A DNA stretch of 21,729 bases, taken from assembly GCA_013152945.1 (NCBI GenBank), contig JAADFL010000110.1, forward strand, positions 1 through 21,729, in the 5' to 3' direction. The position numbers and the translations under genes are program-made. The stretch is from Deltaproteobacteria bacterium. Its GTDB lineage: Bacteria; Myxococcota_A; JAADFL01. Of this stretch, positions 1-6,737 are shown in pieces (the first letter of the stretch is position 1; every line of letters starts with the position of its first letter). The notes below the pieces were generated by a model, which saw only the letters and a list, made by a program, of their open reading frames with translations, ran no database searches and had not been told where the DNA came from.

Positions 1-2
1 TT

Positions 3-89
3 ATCTGGTACGCGTCGTACCCCAACCAGGACTACAGGTTTGACAAGCACGTGTACCTGTATGACTTCTCGGAGCTTGTAGGGGAGTAG
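3..89 (+). CDS. C-terminal end of an unrecognised protein (5' truncated by window edge)
   Basis: The reading frame starting at base 3 is open from the window edge to a TAG stop at 87-89 and gives 28 residues. The peptide is rich in Tyr, Phe and Asp and contains the run WYASYPNQDYRFDKHVYLYD. This looks like real coding sequence, because the other two forward frames give low-complexity Thr/Ser/Arg strings or stop early. A palindrome and a GC-rich hairpin follow the stop immediately, which fits the end of a transcription unit. The family cannot be recognised from so short a tail, so no function is proposed. Confidence 0.55.
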   Translation: MWYASYPNQDYRFDKHVYLYDFSELVGE

Positions 90-92
90 GGC

Positions 93-108
93 GCGGTTCG
101 CGAACCGC
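93..108. repeat. Perfect 16-nt palindrome after the truncated gene
   Basis: GCGGTTCGCGAACCGC is its own reverse complement. GG at 90-91 and CC at 109-110 can extend the stem across a one-base bulge. No T-run follows, so it is not a textbook intrinsic terminator. GC-rich elements with the core GGTTCGCGAACC recur as dispersed intergenic repeats in many environmental bacterial genomes, by my recollection. Whether this is one of them needs a whole-genome count. Confidence 0.6.
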
Positions 109-119
109 CCTTGCAGTTC

Positions 120-164
120 CCCCCACCCCCCTTACCCCGAAGGGGAGGGGCAGCCAGGTGGGGG
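120..164. repeat. GC-rich imperfect hairpin
   Basis: CCCCCAC at 120-126 pairs with GTGGGGG at 158-164. Inside it CCCC at 127-131 can pair with GGGG at 147-150, and CCCC at 135-138 with GGGG at 142-145 around a GAA loop. The result is a long stem with internal loops. It lies directly downstream of the 93-108 palindrome, so the two may be one composite intergenic element or a structured 3' end of the upstream transcript. Confidence 0.5.
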
Positions 165-590
165 TTGAGCATCCGAAAACAGCAGAAAATGCAGCCCAGC
201 AGCCTAATTGACCCTTTTCCGGTAGCCAGGCAACTTATCGCAAACCAAAAAGACATGCTTGTTCACCCTATAACAGGTGATGTCACTAAACTCGCTTCCT
301 CAAAATTACTTACAGTCCGAATAGCTAAAAAAACAATTAAATCTCCTCAATCTTACTGATTTATTGCCGTTGTGCTGATCCATGACCGGATTGCCGGATT
401 AAATAAACACAATAAAGCCAGGGAAATGAGGTTCCATAATCAGGCCTCTGGAATTCACTGATAAAAGGTATTAAAAATATCCTTGCAGAGCCACCCCTCA
501 TTTTGATACAAGTTTTTTAATTCAAGGGGGTTTCCGGCGAAAACCTTGTAGAAGTTAAAGCCGGTTGCCTACCTTTTGGGGAGAGGGTGG
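165..590. other. Intergenic stretch upstream of mglB, no gene recognised
   Basis: No convincing coding sequence is seen. The open frame at 111-359 begins inside the GC-rich hairpin, has a proline- and arginine-rich low-complexity start and shows no family resemblance. The stretch is AT-rich from about 230 to 520. A small hairpin (523-548) lies in the probable mglB leader: CAA and GGTTT at 523-533 pair with AAACC and TTG at 541-548, with a GGG bulge. No -35/-10 pair good enough to call an mglB promoter was found. Confidence 0.5.
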
Positions 591-1079
591 ATGGCTGCTC
601 CACAAATGGTTCTTTATGATGATGATTACAAAAAGATAAAGGAAATCTGTACAAAGCTTACAAGAGAAGCCAATGCCAAGGCCATATTCCTGGTAGACAA
701 AAATGGACAACTCCTTGCCAGTGCAGGCGATACACAGGATTTGGACTCCACCTCACTGGCGAGCCTGACCGCCGGCAACATAGCGGCTACCGGCGGCCTT
801 GCCAAGCTCATTGGAGAAAAGGAATTCTCGATCCTGTTTCATGAGGGAGAAAGAGATCATATACATATTTCTCTCGTAAAGGGTAAGGTAATCCTGGTAG
901 TGATTTTCGATCAGAGGTCCTCGCTCGGATTGGTGCGACTTCGTGTTAAGAAGGGCACCGAAGAATTGGCGAGGATATTCGATGCCATGGAAACACGTTC
1001 CAAGACTCATACAGGAAAGGAAGCATCCCCTTTTGCGGAAATAACCGATGAAGACATTGACAACTTGTTCAACGAGTAA
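591..1079 (+). CDS. mglB: MglB, Roadblock/LC7 GTPase-activating protein for MglA
   Basis: This 162-residue protein belongs to the Roadblock/LC7 family and matches M. xanthus MglB (159 aa) along its length. Diagnostic stretches are FLVDKNGQLLASAG near residues 33-46, the block SLASLTAGNIAATGGLAKLIG near 55-75, and LVVIFDQRSSLGLVRLR in the last third. The acidic C-terminus SPFAEITDEDIDNLF is the segment that in M. xanthus MglB contacts MglA. MglB homodimers bind MglA-GTP and stimulate hydrolysis, confining active MglA to one cell pole. The ATG at 591 is preferred to the TTG at 576 because GGGGAGAGGG lies just upstream of the ATG and overlaps the TTG. mglA follows after 27 nt in the same direction, so the two are probably co-transcribed. 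Confidence 0.95.
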   Translation: MAAPQMVLYDDDYKKIKEICTKLTREANAKAIFLVDKNGQLLASAGDTQDLDSTSLASLTAGNIAATGGLAKLIGEKEFSILFHEGERDHIHISLVKGKVILVVIFDQRSSLGLVRLRVKKGTEELARIFDAMETRSKTHTGKEASPFAEITDEDIDNLFNE

Positions 1080-1106
1080 CCGGGAGCGATAGGTAGGAAA
1101 CAAAGC

Positions 1107-1700
1107 ATGTCCTTTATCAACTACTCTTCAAGGGAGATAAACTGTAAGATCGTGTATTACGGCCCCGGCTTATGTGGTAAGACCACGAACCTACAGTTCA
1201 TCTACAACAAGACCAACCCAGACGCACGTGGCAAGATGATCTCCCTGGCCACCGAGACCGAACGTACTCTGTTCTTCGATTTCCTGCCCCTTTCCTTGGG
1301 CGAAATAAGGGGCTTCAAGACACGATTCCACCTGTACACAGTGCCGGGCCAGGTATTCTACGATGCCAGTCGCAAGCTGATTCTCAAGGGCGTGGATGGA
1401 GTAGTCTTTGTGGCGGATTCGCAGATCCAACGTATGGAGGCAAACCTCGAATCCGTGGACAACCTGACCGAAAACCTCGCAGAGCAAGGTTTCGATATTC
1501 AAAAGATCCCTTACGTTATTCAGTACAACAAAAGGGATCTTCCGAATATTGCTTCCAGGGAAGAGCTGCACAGACTGATAAACACCTTGAAAGTCCCGGA
1601 TTTCGATGCAGTTGCAACAGTAGGAATCGGTGTATTCCAGACGTTGAAAGCCATTGCAAAGCTGGTACTTACAGAGTTGAAGAAAGGTGGAGGCAGATAG
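1107..1700 (+). CDS. mglA: MglA, Ras-like polarity GTPase
   Basis: A 197-residue bacterial small GTPase, close in length to the 195 aa of M. xanthus MglA and nearly identical in its nucleotide-binding parts. The P-loop GPGLCGKTT is at residues 19-27, with Gly21 at the position of Ras Gly12. TETERT at 49-54 carries the switch region with Arg53, the intrinsic arginine finger known from MglA structures. TVPGQ at 78-82 is the Walker B/DxxG equivalent with Gln82. NKRD at 141-144 gives guanine specificity. In M. xanthus, GTP-bound MglA sits at the leading pole and recruits the gliding and type IV pili machineries. Elsewhere MglA sets polarity of other systems, so motility here is inference. It follows mglB by 27 nt, with AGGTAGGA upstream of the ATG. 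Confidence 0.97.
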   Translation: MSFINYSSREINCKIVYYGPGLCGKTTNLQFIYNKTNPDARGKMISLATETERTLFFDFLPLSLGEIRGFKTRFHLYTVPGQVFYDASRKLILKGVDGVVFVADSQIQRMEANLESVDNLTENLAEQGFDIQKIPYVIQYNKRDLPNIASREELHRLINTLKVPDFDAVATVGIGVFQTLKAIAKLVLTELKKGGGR

Positions 1701-1862
1701 ACAATCCAGGGGTTCACGGTCTATCGCATTCGAGGGACGTAATCAAAATCGCATTTTTCTCGTAAGGCTGGAAACAACCAATACTTTCGAGAAGAATCAA
1801 GCTGAATTTTTCGCCACTGTTTCTTAACCGTTTCAGGGCCCGATTTCAAAAAACCTCTCCTC

Positions 1863-1891
1863 TTGACTACTGAACATAAGTATAGTATATT
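1863..1891 (+). promoter_or_regulatory. Putative sigma70-type promoter of imuAB
   Basis: TTGACT at 1863-1868 and TATATT at 1886-1891 are separated by exactly 17 nt. Each hexamer differs from consensus at one or two positions. Transcription would start near 1898, leaving a short leader before the imuA ATG at 1914. A LexA-like dyad fills the spacer. The call rests on sequence only. Confidence 0.6.
1868..1887 (+). promoter_or_regulatory. Putative LexA (SOS) operator
   Basis: The site reads TACTG-N10-TAGTA, one base away from the arms of the E. coli SOS box (TACTG-N10-CAGTA). Bases 1869-1885 also match 14 of 17 positions of the M. xanthus LexA motif as I remember it (CTRHAMRYBYGTTCAGS), read on the opposite strand. 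It sits between the -35 and -10 hexamers, where a bound repressor would block RNA polymerase. The downstream imuA-imuB pair is an SOS-regulated cassette in other bacteria, which supports the assignment. LexA sites differ widely among deltaproteobacteria, so the cognate repressor is inferred. Confidence 0.5.
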
Positions 1892-1913
1892 GCCAGGGAC
1901 ACAGAGGATACAA

Positions 1914-2642
1914 ATGGGCTTACAGGTTACGGCAGGATCCATAATGGAAAGACTTCACAACATAATTTCCAATGTTCCAGAAGTAAACCTGGCACAAACT
2001 TTGTCAAATCAACCTCCAAGGCTGAAACTTGGTCTGCCTGAACTCGACAGGATTCTGGGTGGAGGCATACCCAGAGGCATGATAACAGAATTATACGGTC
2101 CGGCTGGTTCGGGCCGAACCTCAATCGCCCTAACTGCAACCGCTGCAGCCCAGGCTGCAGGTGAGTTCGTAGCATGGGTGGATGCCTTTGACGCCTTCTC
2201 GCCAAGGGCCGCCCAAGAGGCGGGAGTCGATCCAAAAACCTTGCTATGGGTAAGGCATGCTTCCATGTGCCAAGTCTTACGCGCGACTTCCCTGGTACTC
2301 GATACAGCCGGCTTCTCGTTGGCAATACTCGATCTTTTGCCGCCTGCACACGAATCCGGCTTTAAAAAGAAAGCAGCCATACTACAACGTCCATCCACCT
2401 GGCTTCGTCTGAAACGTGCGGCCGAACGCTCCAGGGCAGCCCTGCTGCTCCTTGCACCGTACTCACTCGCAGGCTCGTTCTCGTCCCTTGCTCTTGCCTT
2501 GGCCCCCTTGAATACATCCTGGTCCGGGCCGATGAAAGGCCCTGCAATCATGTGCAGATCGAACATAACCATCTCTGTAAGCCGTAACCGTACAGGCAGG
2601 GAAGGGGGTGAAAGCCATATTTCCATGGACACCGCTTACTAG
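1914..2642 (+). CDS. imuA: ImuA-like RecA-fold mutasome protein
   Basis: A 242-residue RecA-like protein. The segment LPELDRILGGGIPRGMITEL at residues 41-60 leads into a Walker A motif, GPAGSGRTS at 62-70, and a hydrophobic strand ending in Asp140 (FSLAILD) looks like Walker B. The P-loop lysine is replaced by Arg68; RecA-like ImuA proteins often diverge here. The catalytic and DNA-binding parts of true RecA are absent and the protein is much shorter than RecA. ImuA works with ImuB and DnaE2 in damage-induced mutagenesis. The ATG at 1914 is chosen because AGAGGAT lies 6 nt upstream; the TTG at 1863 is part of the promoter -35. imuB starts 9 nt after the stop. A generic RecA-like or SulA-related annotation is the alternative. 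Confidence 0.8.
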   Translation: MGLQVTAGSIMERLHNIISNVPEVNLAQTLSNQPPRLKLGLPELDRILGGGIPRGMITELYGPAGSGRTSIALTATAAAQAAGEFVAWVDAFDAFSPRAAQEAGVDPKTLLWVRHASMCQVLRATSLVLDTAGFSLAILDLLPPAHESGFKKKAAILQRPSTWLRLKRAAERSRAALLLLAPYSLAGSFSSLALALAPLNTSWSGPMKGPAIMCRSNITISVSRNRTGREGGESHISMDTAY

Positions 2643-2651
2643 CCGAAAAAC

Positions 2652-4013
2652 ATGCGGATACTTTGCATATACATGCCGGCCCTGCCCCCGGAAACATCTA
2701 CTGGCGCAACAACCACTGCAGCCGGTTTCGAACTGGAGAAGACCTTGCATCCTGCCATGGTCGATCTGGCACGTTCCTTCTCGCCCAGGGTCGAAGATGC
2801 AGGAACAGACACAACGTATCTCGAAATTTCCGGACTCGGGTCCCTGTTCCATACAGAGGAAAACTTGGCACATACCATAATAAAGTCTGCGAACCGTTCA
2901 GGGCTCTACTCCCTTGCAGCAGGTATTGCATCCGGCAAGATCCTTGCCAGACTGGCTGCAGAGTACGCTGTCACGAATGGAAAAAGAATAACCATTTTTG
3001 CTCCAGGTAAAGAGGCAAAACAAATTTCGGCCATACCTGTACAGATCCTTGTAAATGCATCATGTATCAAGCCGGACGAAAGGAGGGAACTTCTCGGCAT
3101 TCTTCATGGATTGGGCATAGAAACAGCAGGTCAACTAGCCCTTATTTCCAGCCGGTCGGCAGGCTCCCGCCTCGGCCGGCGGGGTCTGAAGCTACAACGA
3201 CTTGCCATGGGCCTGGATGACACACCGCTGGTTACATCCATGGAAGACGTGGAAATAAAAGAAAGTATTGAATTCGAGCCCCCCGTCCATACACTCGAAC
3301 CAATATCATTCAGGCTCAGGCCATGTGTAGAACGTATTTGCAAACAACTCGCACGCCGGACGCTTGCCGCCGCAAAGATCATACTTTGGATTCATCTGGA
3401 ACAAGGGAAAATACAGCATAGGGAGATAGATCCAGGCCTTCCTCTTACAGAACCGAATGCCATGCTGGAACAGATTAGGCTCGAACTGGAGACCTCACCC
3501 CCACAGGATGCAGTGGAAAGGCTCGACGTGTCCATCGGTACGGAACGCTTCAGGCCTTCACAGGCAGACATGTTCAAGCCTTCAGGTCCAAGGCCATCCT
3601 CGCTTGCTTCATTGTTATCAAGACTCGATTCAATCCTTGGCAAGGGAAAGGCGACAGCAGCCTTGCCATCGAATTGCCATGCATATGACAGGTTCGAGAC
3701 TGTTTTATTCAGGGCACAAAAACAAGGGCCGAATACAAAGTCCGGCGCCTTCGGACCCATGCTGCGTGCCTACAGACCGCCCCTGGATGCCCGGGTGATT
3801 ACTTACCTTGGCGTACCGAGGCATGTCACTGCAGGAATGCTGCACGATCCTGTTTCATCCGCATCCGGTCCATTCAGGTTCCACAACGAATGGTGGAGGG
3901 ACGAACAATTCTTAATGGAAGAATGGGATGTGGAGTTGAAATGCCGCAAACTGCTCAAACTAGGCAGATTGATTCAGACCGGAAAGTGGTTGTTGCTTGG
4001 AGAATATGACTGA
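2652..4013 (+). CDS. imuB: ImuB-like Y-family polymerase homologue, probably catalytically inactive
   Basis: A 453-residue Y-family (DinB/UmuC-like) homologue. The N-terminus CIYMPALPPE replaces the usual metal-binding DMDAFFASVE motif, so the first catalytic Asp is missing. The palm motif SIDEAYLD appears as GTDTTYLE at residues 51-58, with the catalytic Glu changed to Thr. AAGIASGKILARLAA at 89-103 is the conserved segment after it. QADMF at 304-308 fits the beta-clamp-binding pentapeptide QL(S/D)LF. The C-terminus, with a GPFRFHNEWWRDE stretch and a final LLLGEYD, is typical of ImuB. In characterised systems ImuB is a scaffold linking the clamp, ImuA and DnaE2. No dnaE2 follows; the next gene is convergent. 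No clear ribosome binding site precedes the ATG, so translation probably depends on imuA. Confidence 0.85.
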   Translation: MRILCIYMPALPPETSTGATTTAAGFELEKTLHPAMVDLARSFSPRVEDAGTDTTYLEISGLGSLFHTEENLAHTIIKSANRSGLYSLAAGIASGKILARLAAEYAVTNGKRITIFAPGKEAKQISAIPVQILVNASCIKPDERRELLGILHGLGIETAGQLALISSRSAGSRLGRRGLKLQRLAMGLDDTPLVTSMEDVEIKESIEFEPPVHTLEPISFRLRPCVERICKQLARRTLAAAKIILWIHLEQGKIQHREIDPGLPLTEPNAMLEQIRLELETSPPQDAVERLDVSIGTERFRPSQADMFKPSGPRPSSLASLLSRLDSILGKGKATAALPSNCHAYDRFETVLFRAQKQGPNTKSGAFGPMLRAYRPPLDARVITYLGVPRHVTAGMLHDPVSSASGPFRFHNEWWRDEQFLMEEWDVELKCRKLLKLGRLIQTGKWLLLGEYD

Positions 4014-4199
4014 CCAAACGCTCAAATATCGATTGCCTAACTCCCCTAACTCCAGACCCAGGTTGAATTTCCCGGATCTTGTAACAACTCGTTATTAAAA
4101 GCTTTTCTCCATAGCCGATCAGAGTGTGGCGCCCATAACGTTGCATAATGGTTATTATACTTAAGGTCGGGAAAGCAAAATATAGCTCTGGATACCGCC
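4014..4199. other. Convergent intergenic gap between imuB and the helicase gene
   Basis: No gene is seen in these 186 bases. AAAAGCTTTT at 4097-4106 is a short perfect palindrome, and ATAAC (4135-4139) with GTTAT (4151-4155) could form a weak stem. Neither has the GC stem plus T-run of a clear intrinsic terminator, although terminators for both facing transcripts would be expected here. Confidence 0.4.
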
Positions 4200-6701
4200 T
4201 CATTTCCGGCTCCAGAAATCAGCCAAGTTTGACTCCAAATCCCCTTCAAACAATTCCTCGGGGCTGAATCTGTACCAGTGTCCCGGCAGAGAGGCGATCA
4301 CATTTCTCTGCCTGAAACGTTTTCCCACCAAAATCACCACTCCCCTGTCCTCGAAGGTCCTGATTACACGGCCTGCGGATTGTACCACTCTCTGCAGGCC
4401 CGGGTACAGCATTGCATAAGCAAAACCCTTCTCGTAATGATTCTGAAAATATTCTCTCATCATTTCACGCTCGAAGCTCACCTGGGGCAAACCAATGCCC
4501 ACTACTATCGCACCGATGAGTTCGGAACCCGGAAGGTCTATTCCCTCTGCGAAAGCTCCGCCCATCACGGCAAGGAGCACCCTGGGACCACTTGTATTTC
4601 TGAACTCCTCCAGGAAACGAGCCCTCTGTTCCTGTGACATACCCTTGCTCTGCACCATTACCTTGGATCTCACGACCTTCAGCCGCCTGTCCACCTCTGA
4701 CAGGAACTCATAGCTCGGGAAAAACACAGCATACTTTCCCGGTCTTGCAGTCAGTACAGTTTCAATGGACCTTGCAATGGGATCGTAACTTCCGGGCCTT
4801 TGCCTGTAAGTCGTCGAAATATGCGTAACCGCTTTTACCAACAGGTTTTCTCTTGGAAAAGGAGATTCGAATGATGCCAGAACCGGGTCGAGATCCGAGA
4901 ACCCCAAGACATCACTGTAGTATTCCAGGGGCATCAGTGTTGCGCTCATTGCAGCGGTGGCCAAGGCCCTCTTGTGCATTTCCTTGAGCATCAACGCAGG
5001 GTTGACACATAGTACACCAAAGGCCGGATTTCCTTCCCATCCATGTTCCGTCACAAAGTAGACCAGCTCATCCCCGCCTGTTTCCAGCAAATCGTATATT
5101 GCAAGCACCCTGGACAAGAATGACAAGATTGGATCCTTGGGCCTGATCAGCTTGTGTATGCGGTTGTATAGGCTGTATGGAACCACAAGCTCCGCAGCCG
5201 ACTCGGCAATCCCCTTCCAGGAGCCCGGATCTTGGTCCAGGCTCCTGAAACCTTCCCACTTTGGAACCATCAACCGTTCGGCATGGGCAAGAGATTCCGC
5301 CATCAACATGTCAACAGATACGCACAAGTCTCTTATCATGGAGAAGAGCTTGGTTCCGTCCACGTTATAAAGCAGTCCCGGCAACTCGGGTGATTCGGCA
5401 GGATGCTCCTTTGGAGATGCAAAGGCTCCCTTGTCTATCGCCGCCATGAGTTCCAAGATTTCATCCCTTGTTATGACAGGTGAAAAATACGTCCTTGCCC
5501 TGTCAAAAAGATTGTGCGCCTCATCTATTACAACAACAGGAGAAGCGCCTTCCTCTTGAAAGAACTGTGACAATGAAACCGATGGATCGAAAACATAGTT
5601 ATAGTCACACACTACCAGGTTGACTTCCCGTGCAATTGCAAGGGAAAGACCGAATGGACACAACCTGTGTGATTCGCCGATTGCGAAAACGACTTCGGGC
5701 CTCACCACCGGTCCCGAACTCAATGCCTGTTCAATTGCATTGGAGTGGTTCAATCTCGACTGGAAGTCTTTCAGGTACGGGCAAAGGTCGGGGTGACAAG
5801 CCAATCCGCCGGGAATACACATTCTCTCCTTGGCGCGTAGCACGATGCACTTGAGTTCGGAGCCAACCTCCTTGCCATTTGCTGCACACACATCCTCGAA
5901 TGTCCTTGCCGCGAGTTCGTGCTGCGTATTCTTTGCAGTCAGGAAAAGCATGGGTGAATTGTGCTTGAGCGCCAATTTCAGGCCGGCCATAACAGCACTT
6001 ACCGTCTTGCCGATTCCCGTAGGCGCCAAGGCAAGCATGGGTCTGCCCTTTGCCATCTCGGAAAGCATGGTATCAATCAACTCGAGTTGTCCCGGTCTTG
6101 GAATCTTGTATGGAAAGGCAAGCGACTCTGAAATTGCCGCCAGCTTCAATGCCCTGGTCTCCTCCCAGTGAGCCTTTTCGAGCAAATTTTGAATTTTTTC
6201 CTTTGCCTCGCTCTCGATTTCATCGGGATCGATTCTCACGGGCAATTCGTGCCAGCTTCCATCTATGAGGGAGCACAAGACCAACCGTGCCTCCACCCTG
6301 CCGGTACCCTTGGAAGACACGGCCAGGCCGTATAACTTGAGCTGCATGGCAAATTCCATGAAGAATGATGCATCCATGTGCGCCAAGTCCGCACCGCCCA
6401 TGGCAACGGATTTCACCTCTTCCAGGAGCAATCCGCCGGGGATTCGCAATATTCCGTCCAATCTGCCGCCAAGCGAGACATCGAAACCTTGTACCTGCAG
6501 TTTCAGCTCCACCGGGACTTCGGCCTTGAATCCGGCTACCCGGTCTCTCCTCTTCCTGTAGTCCTGATGCACACGGGTGCCCAACTCGGCCCTTACACGC
6601 CTGAACAACCCCATGCTCCTCTGGCTCTCCCCCTCGTTTCTGGCAAGGTCTTTTATTGCTCCGGTAATCTTTCGTGCTTGCAAGTCGATTTTCAGGGACA
6701 T
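4200..6701 (-). CDS. XPD/DinG-type Fe-S superfamily 2 helicase with N-terminal RecB-like nuclease domain
   Basis: An 833-residue protein with two modules. Residues 1-180 carry a RecB/Cas4-type PD-(D/E)XK signature: GTRVH with His45, Asp82 in GGRLDG, Glu95 and Lys97 in LLLEEVKS, and the QxxxY motif QLKLY at 120-124. From about 200 onward it is an XPD/Rad3/DinG helicase: Walker A APTGIGKT at 226-233, four cysteines (295, 302, 307, 348) placed as in the XPD 4Fe-4S domain, DEAH at 393-396, and the motif VI stretch QSAGRVIRTFEDRG near the C-terminus. Such helicases unwind DNA 5' to 3'. With an intact nuclease site it could cut the DNA it unwinds, which is inference. GAGG lies 8 nt before the ATG. 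It starts 36 nt after the membrane-protein gene and may be the last gene of the nuo transcript. Confidence 0.88.
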   Translation of the reverse strand: MSLKIDLQARKITGAIKDLARNEGESQRSMGLFRRVRAELGTRVHQDYRKRRDRVAGFKAEVPVELKLQVQGFDVSLGGRLDGILRIPGGLLLEEVKSVAMGGADLAHMDASFFMEFAMQLKLYGLAVSSKGTGRVEARLVLCSLIDGSWHELPVRIDPDEIESEAKEKIQNLLEKAHWEETRALKLAAISESLAFPYKIPRPGQLELIDTMLSEMAKGRPMLALAPTGIGKTVSAVMAGLKLALKHNSPMLFLTAKNTQHELAARTFEDVCAANGKEVGSELKCIVLRAKERMCIPGGLACHPDLCPYLKDFQSRLNHSNAIEQALSSGPVVRPEVVFAIGESHRLCPFGLSLAIAREVNLVVCDYNYVFDPSVSLSQFFQEEGASPVVVIDEAHNLFDRARTYFSPVITRDEILELMAAIDKGAFASPKEHPAESPELPGLLYNVDGTKLFSMIRDLCVSVDMLMAESLAHAERLMVPKWEGFRSLDQDPGSWKGIAESAAELVVPYSLYNRIHKLIRPKDPILSFLSRVLAIYDLLETGGDELVYFVTEHGWEGNPAFGVLCVNPALMLKEMHKRALATAAMSATLMPLEYYSDVLGFSDLDPVLASFESPFPRENLLVKAVTHISTTYRQRPGSYDPIARSIETVLTARPGKYAVFFPSYEFLSEVDRRLKVVRSKVMVQSKGMSQEQRARFLEEFRNTSGPRVLLAVMGGAFAEGIDLPGSELIGAIVVGIGLPQVSFEREMMREYFQNHYEKGFAYAMLYPGLQRVVQSAGRVIRTFEDRGVVILVGKRFRQRNVIASLPGHWYRFSPEELFEGDLESNLADFWSRK

Positions 6702-6737
6702 GTGGAAAGCCTCTTTAATCCCCGGGGTTAGACGAAC

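Noticed and set aside
111-359. Plus-strand open frame of 82 codons in the gap before mglB
   Set aside because: It starts inside the C-run hairpin, has low-complexity Pro/Arg sequence, no ribosome binding site and no family resemblance.
576-590. TTG start giving MglB five extra residues
   Set aside because: The purine-rich ribosome binding site overlaps this TTG and is placed for the ATG at 591; the ATG gives the usual MglB length.
1745-1793. Possible terminator after mglA (AAAAT-CGC-ATTTT, and TTCTCG with CGAGAA)
   Set aside because: The first stem is five A/T-rich pairs and the second has six pairs with a 25-nt loop; neither is a credible intrinsic terminator.
2009-2632. Antisense open frame of 207 codons opposite imuA
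   Set aside because: It shadows imuA, and its Ser/Ala/Arg-rich translation shows no family motif; the plus strand carries the recognisable RecA-like protein.
4097-4106. Palindrome AAAAGCTTTT between imuB and the helicase gene
   Set aside because: It is short and A/T-rich with no loop; likely chance, although a terminator would be expected in this gap.
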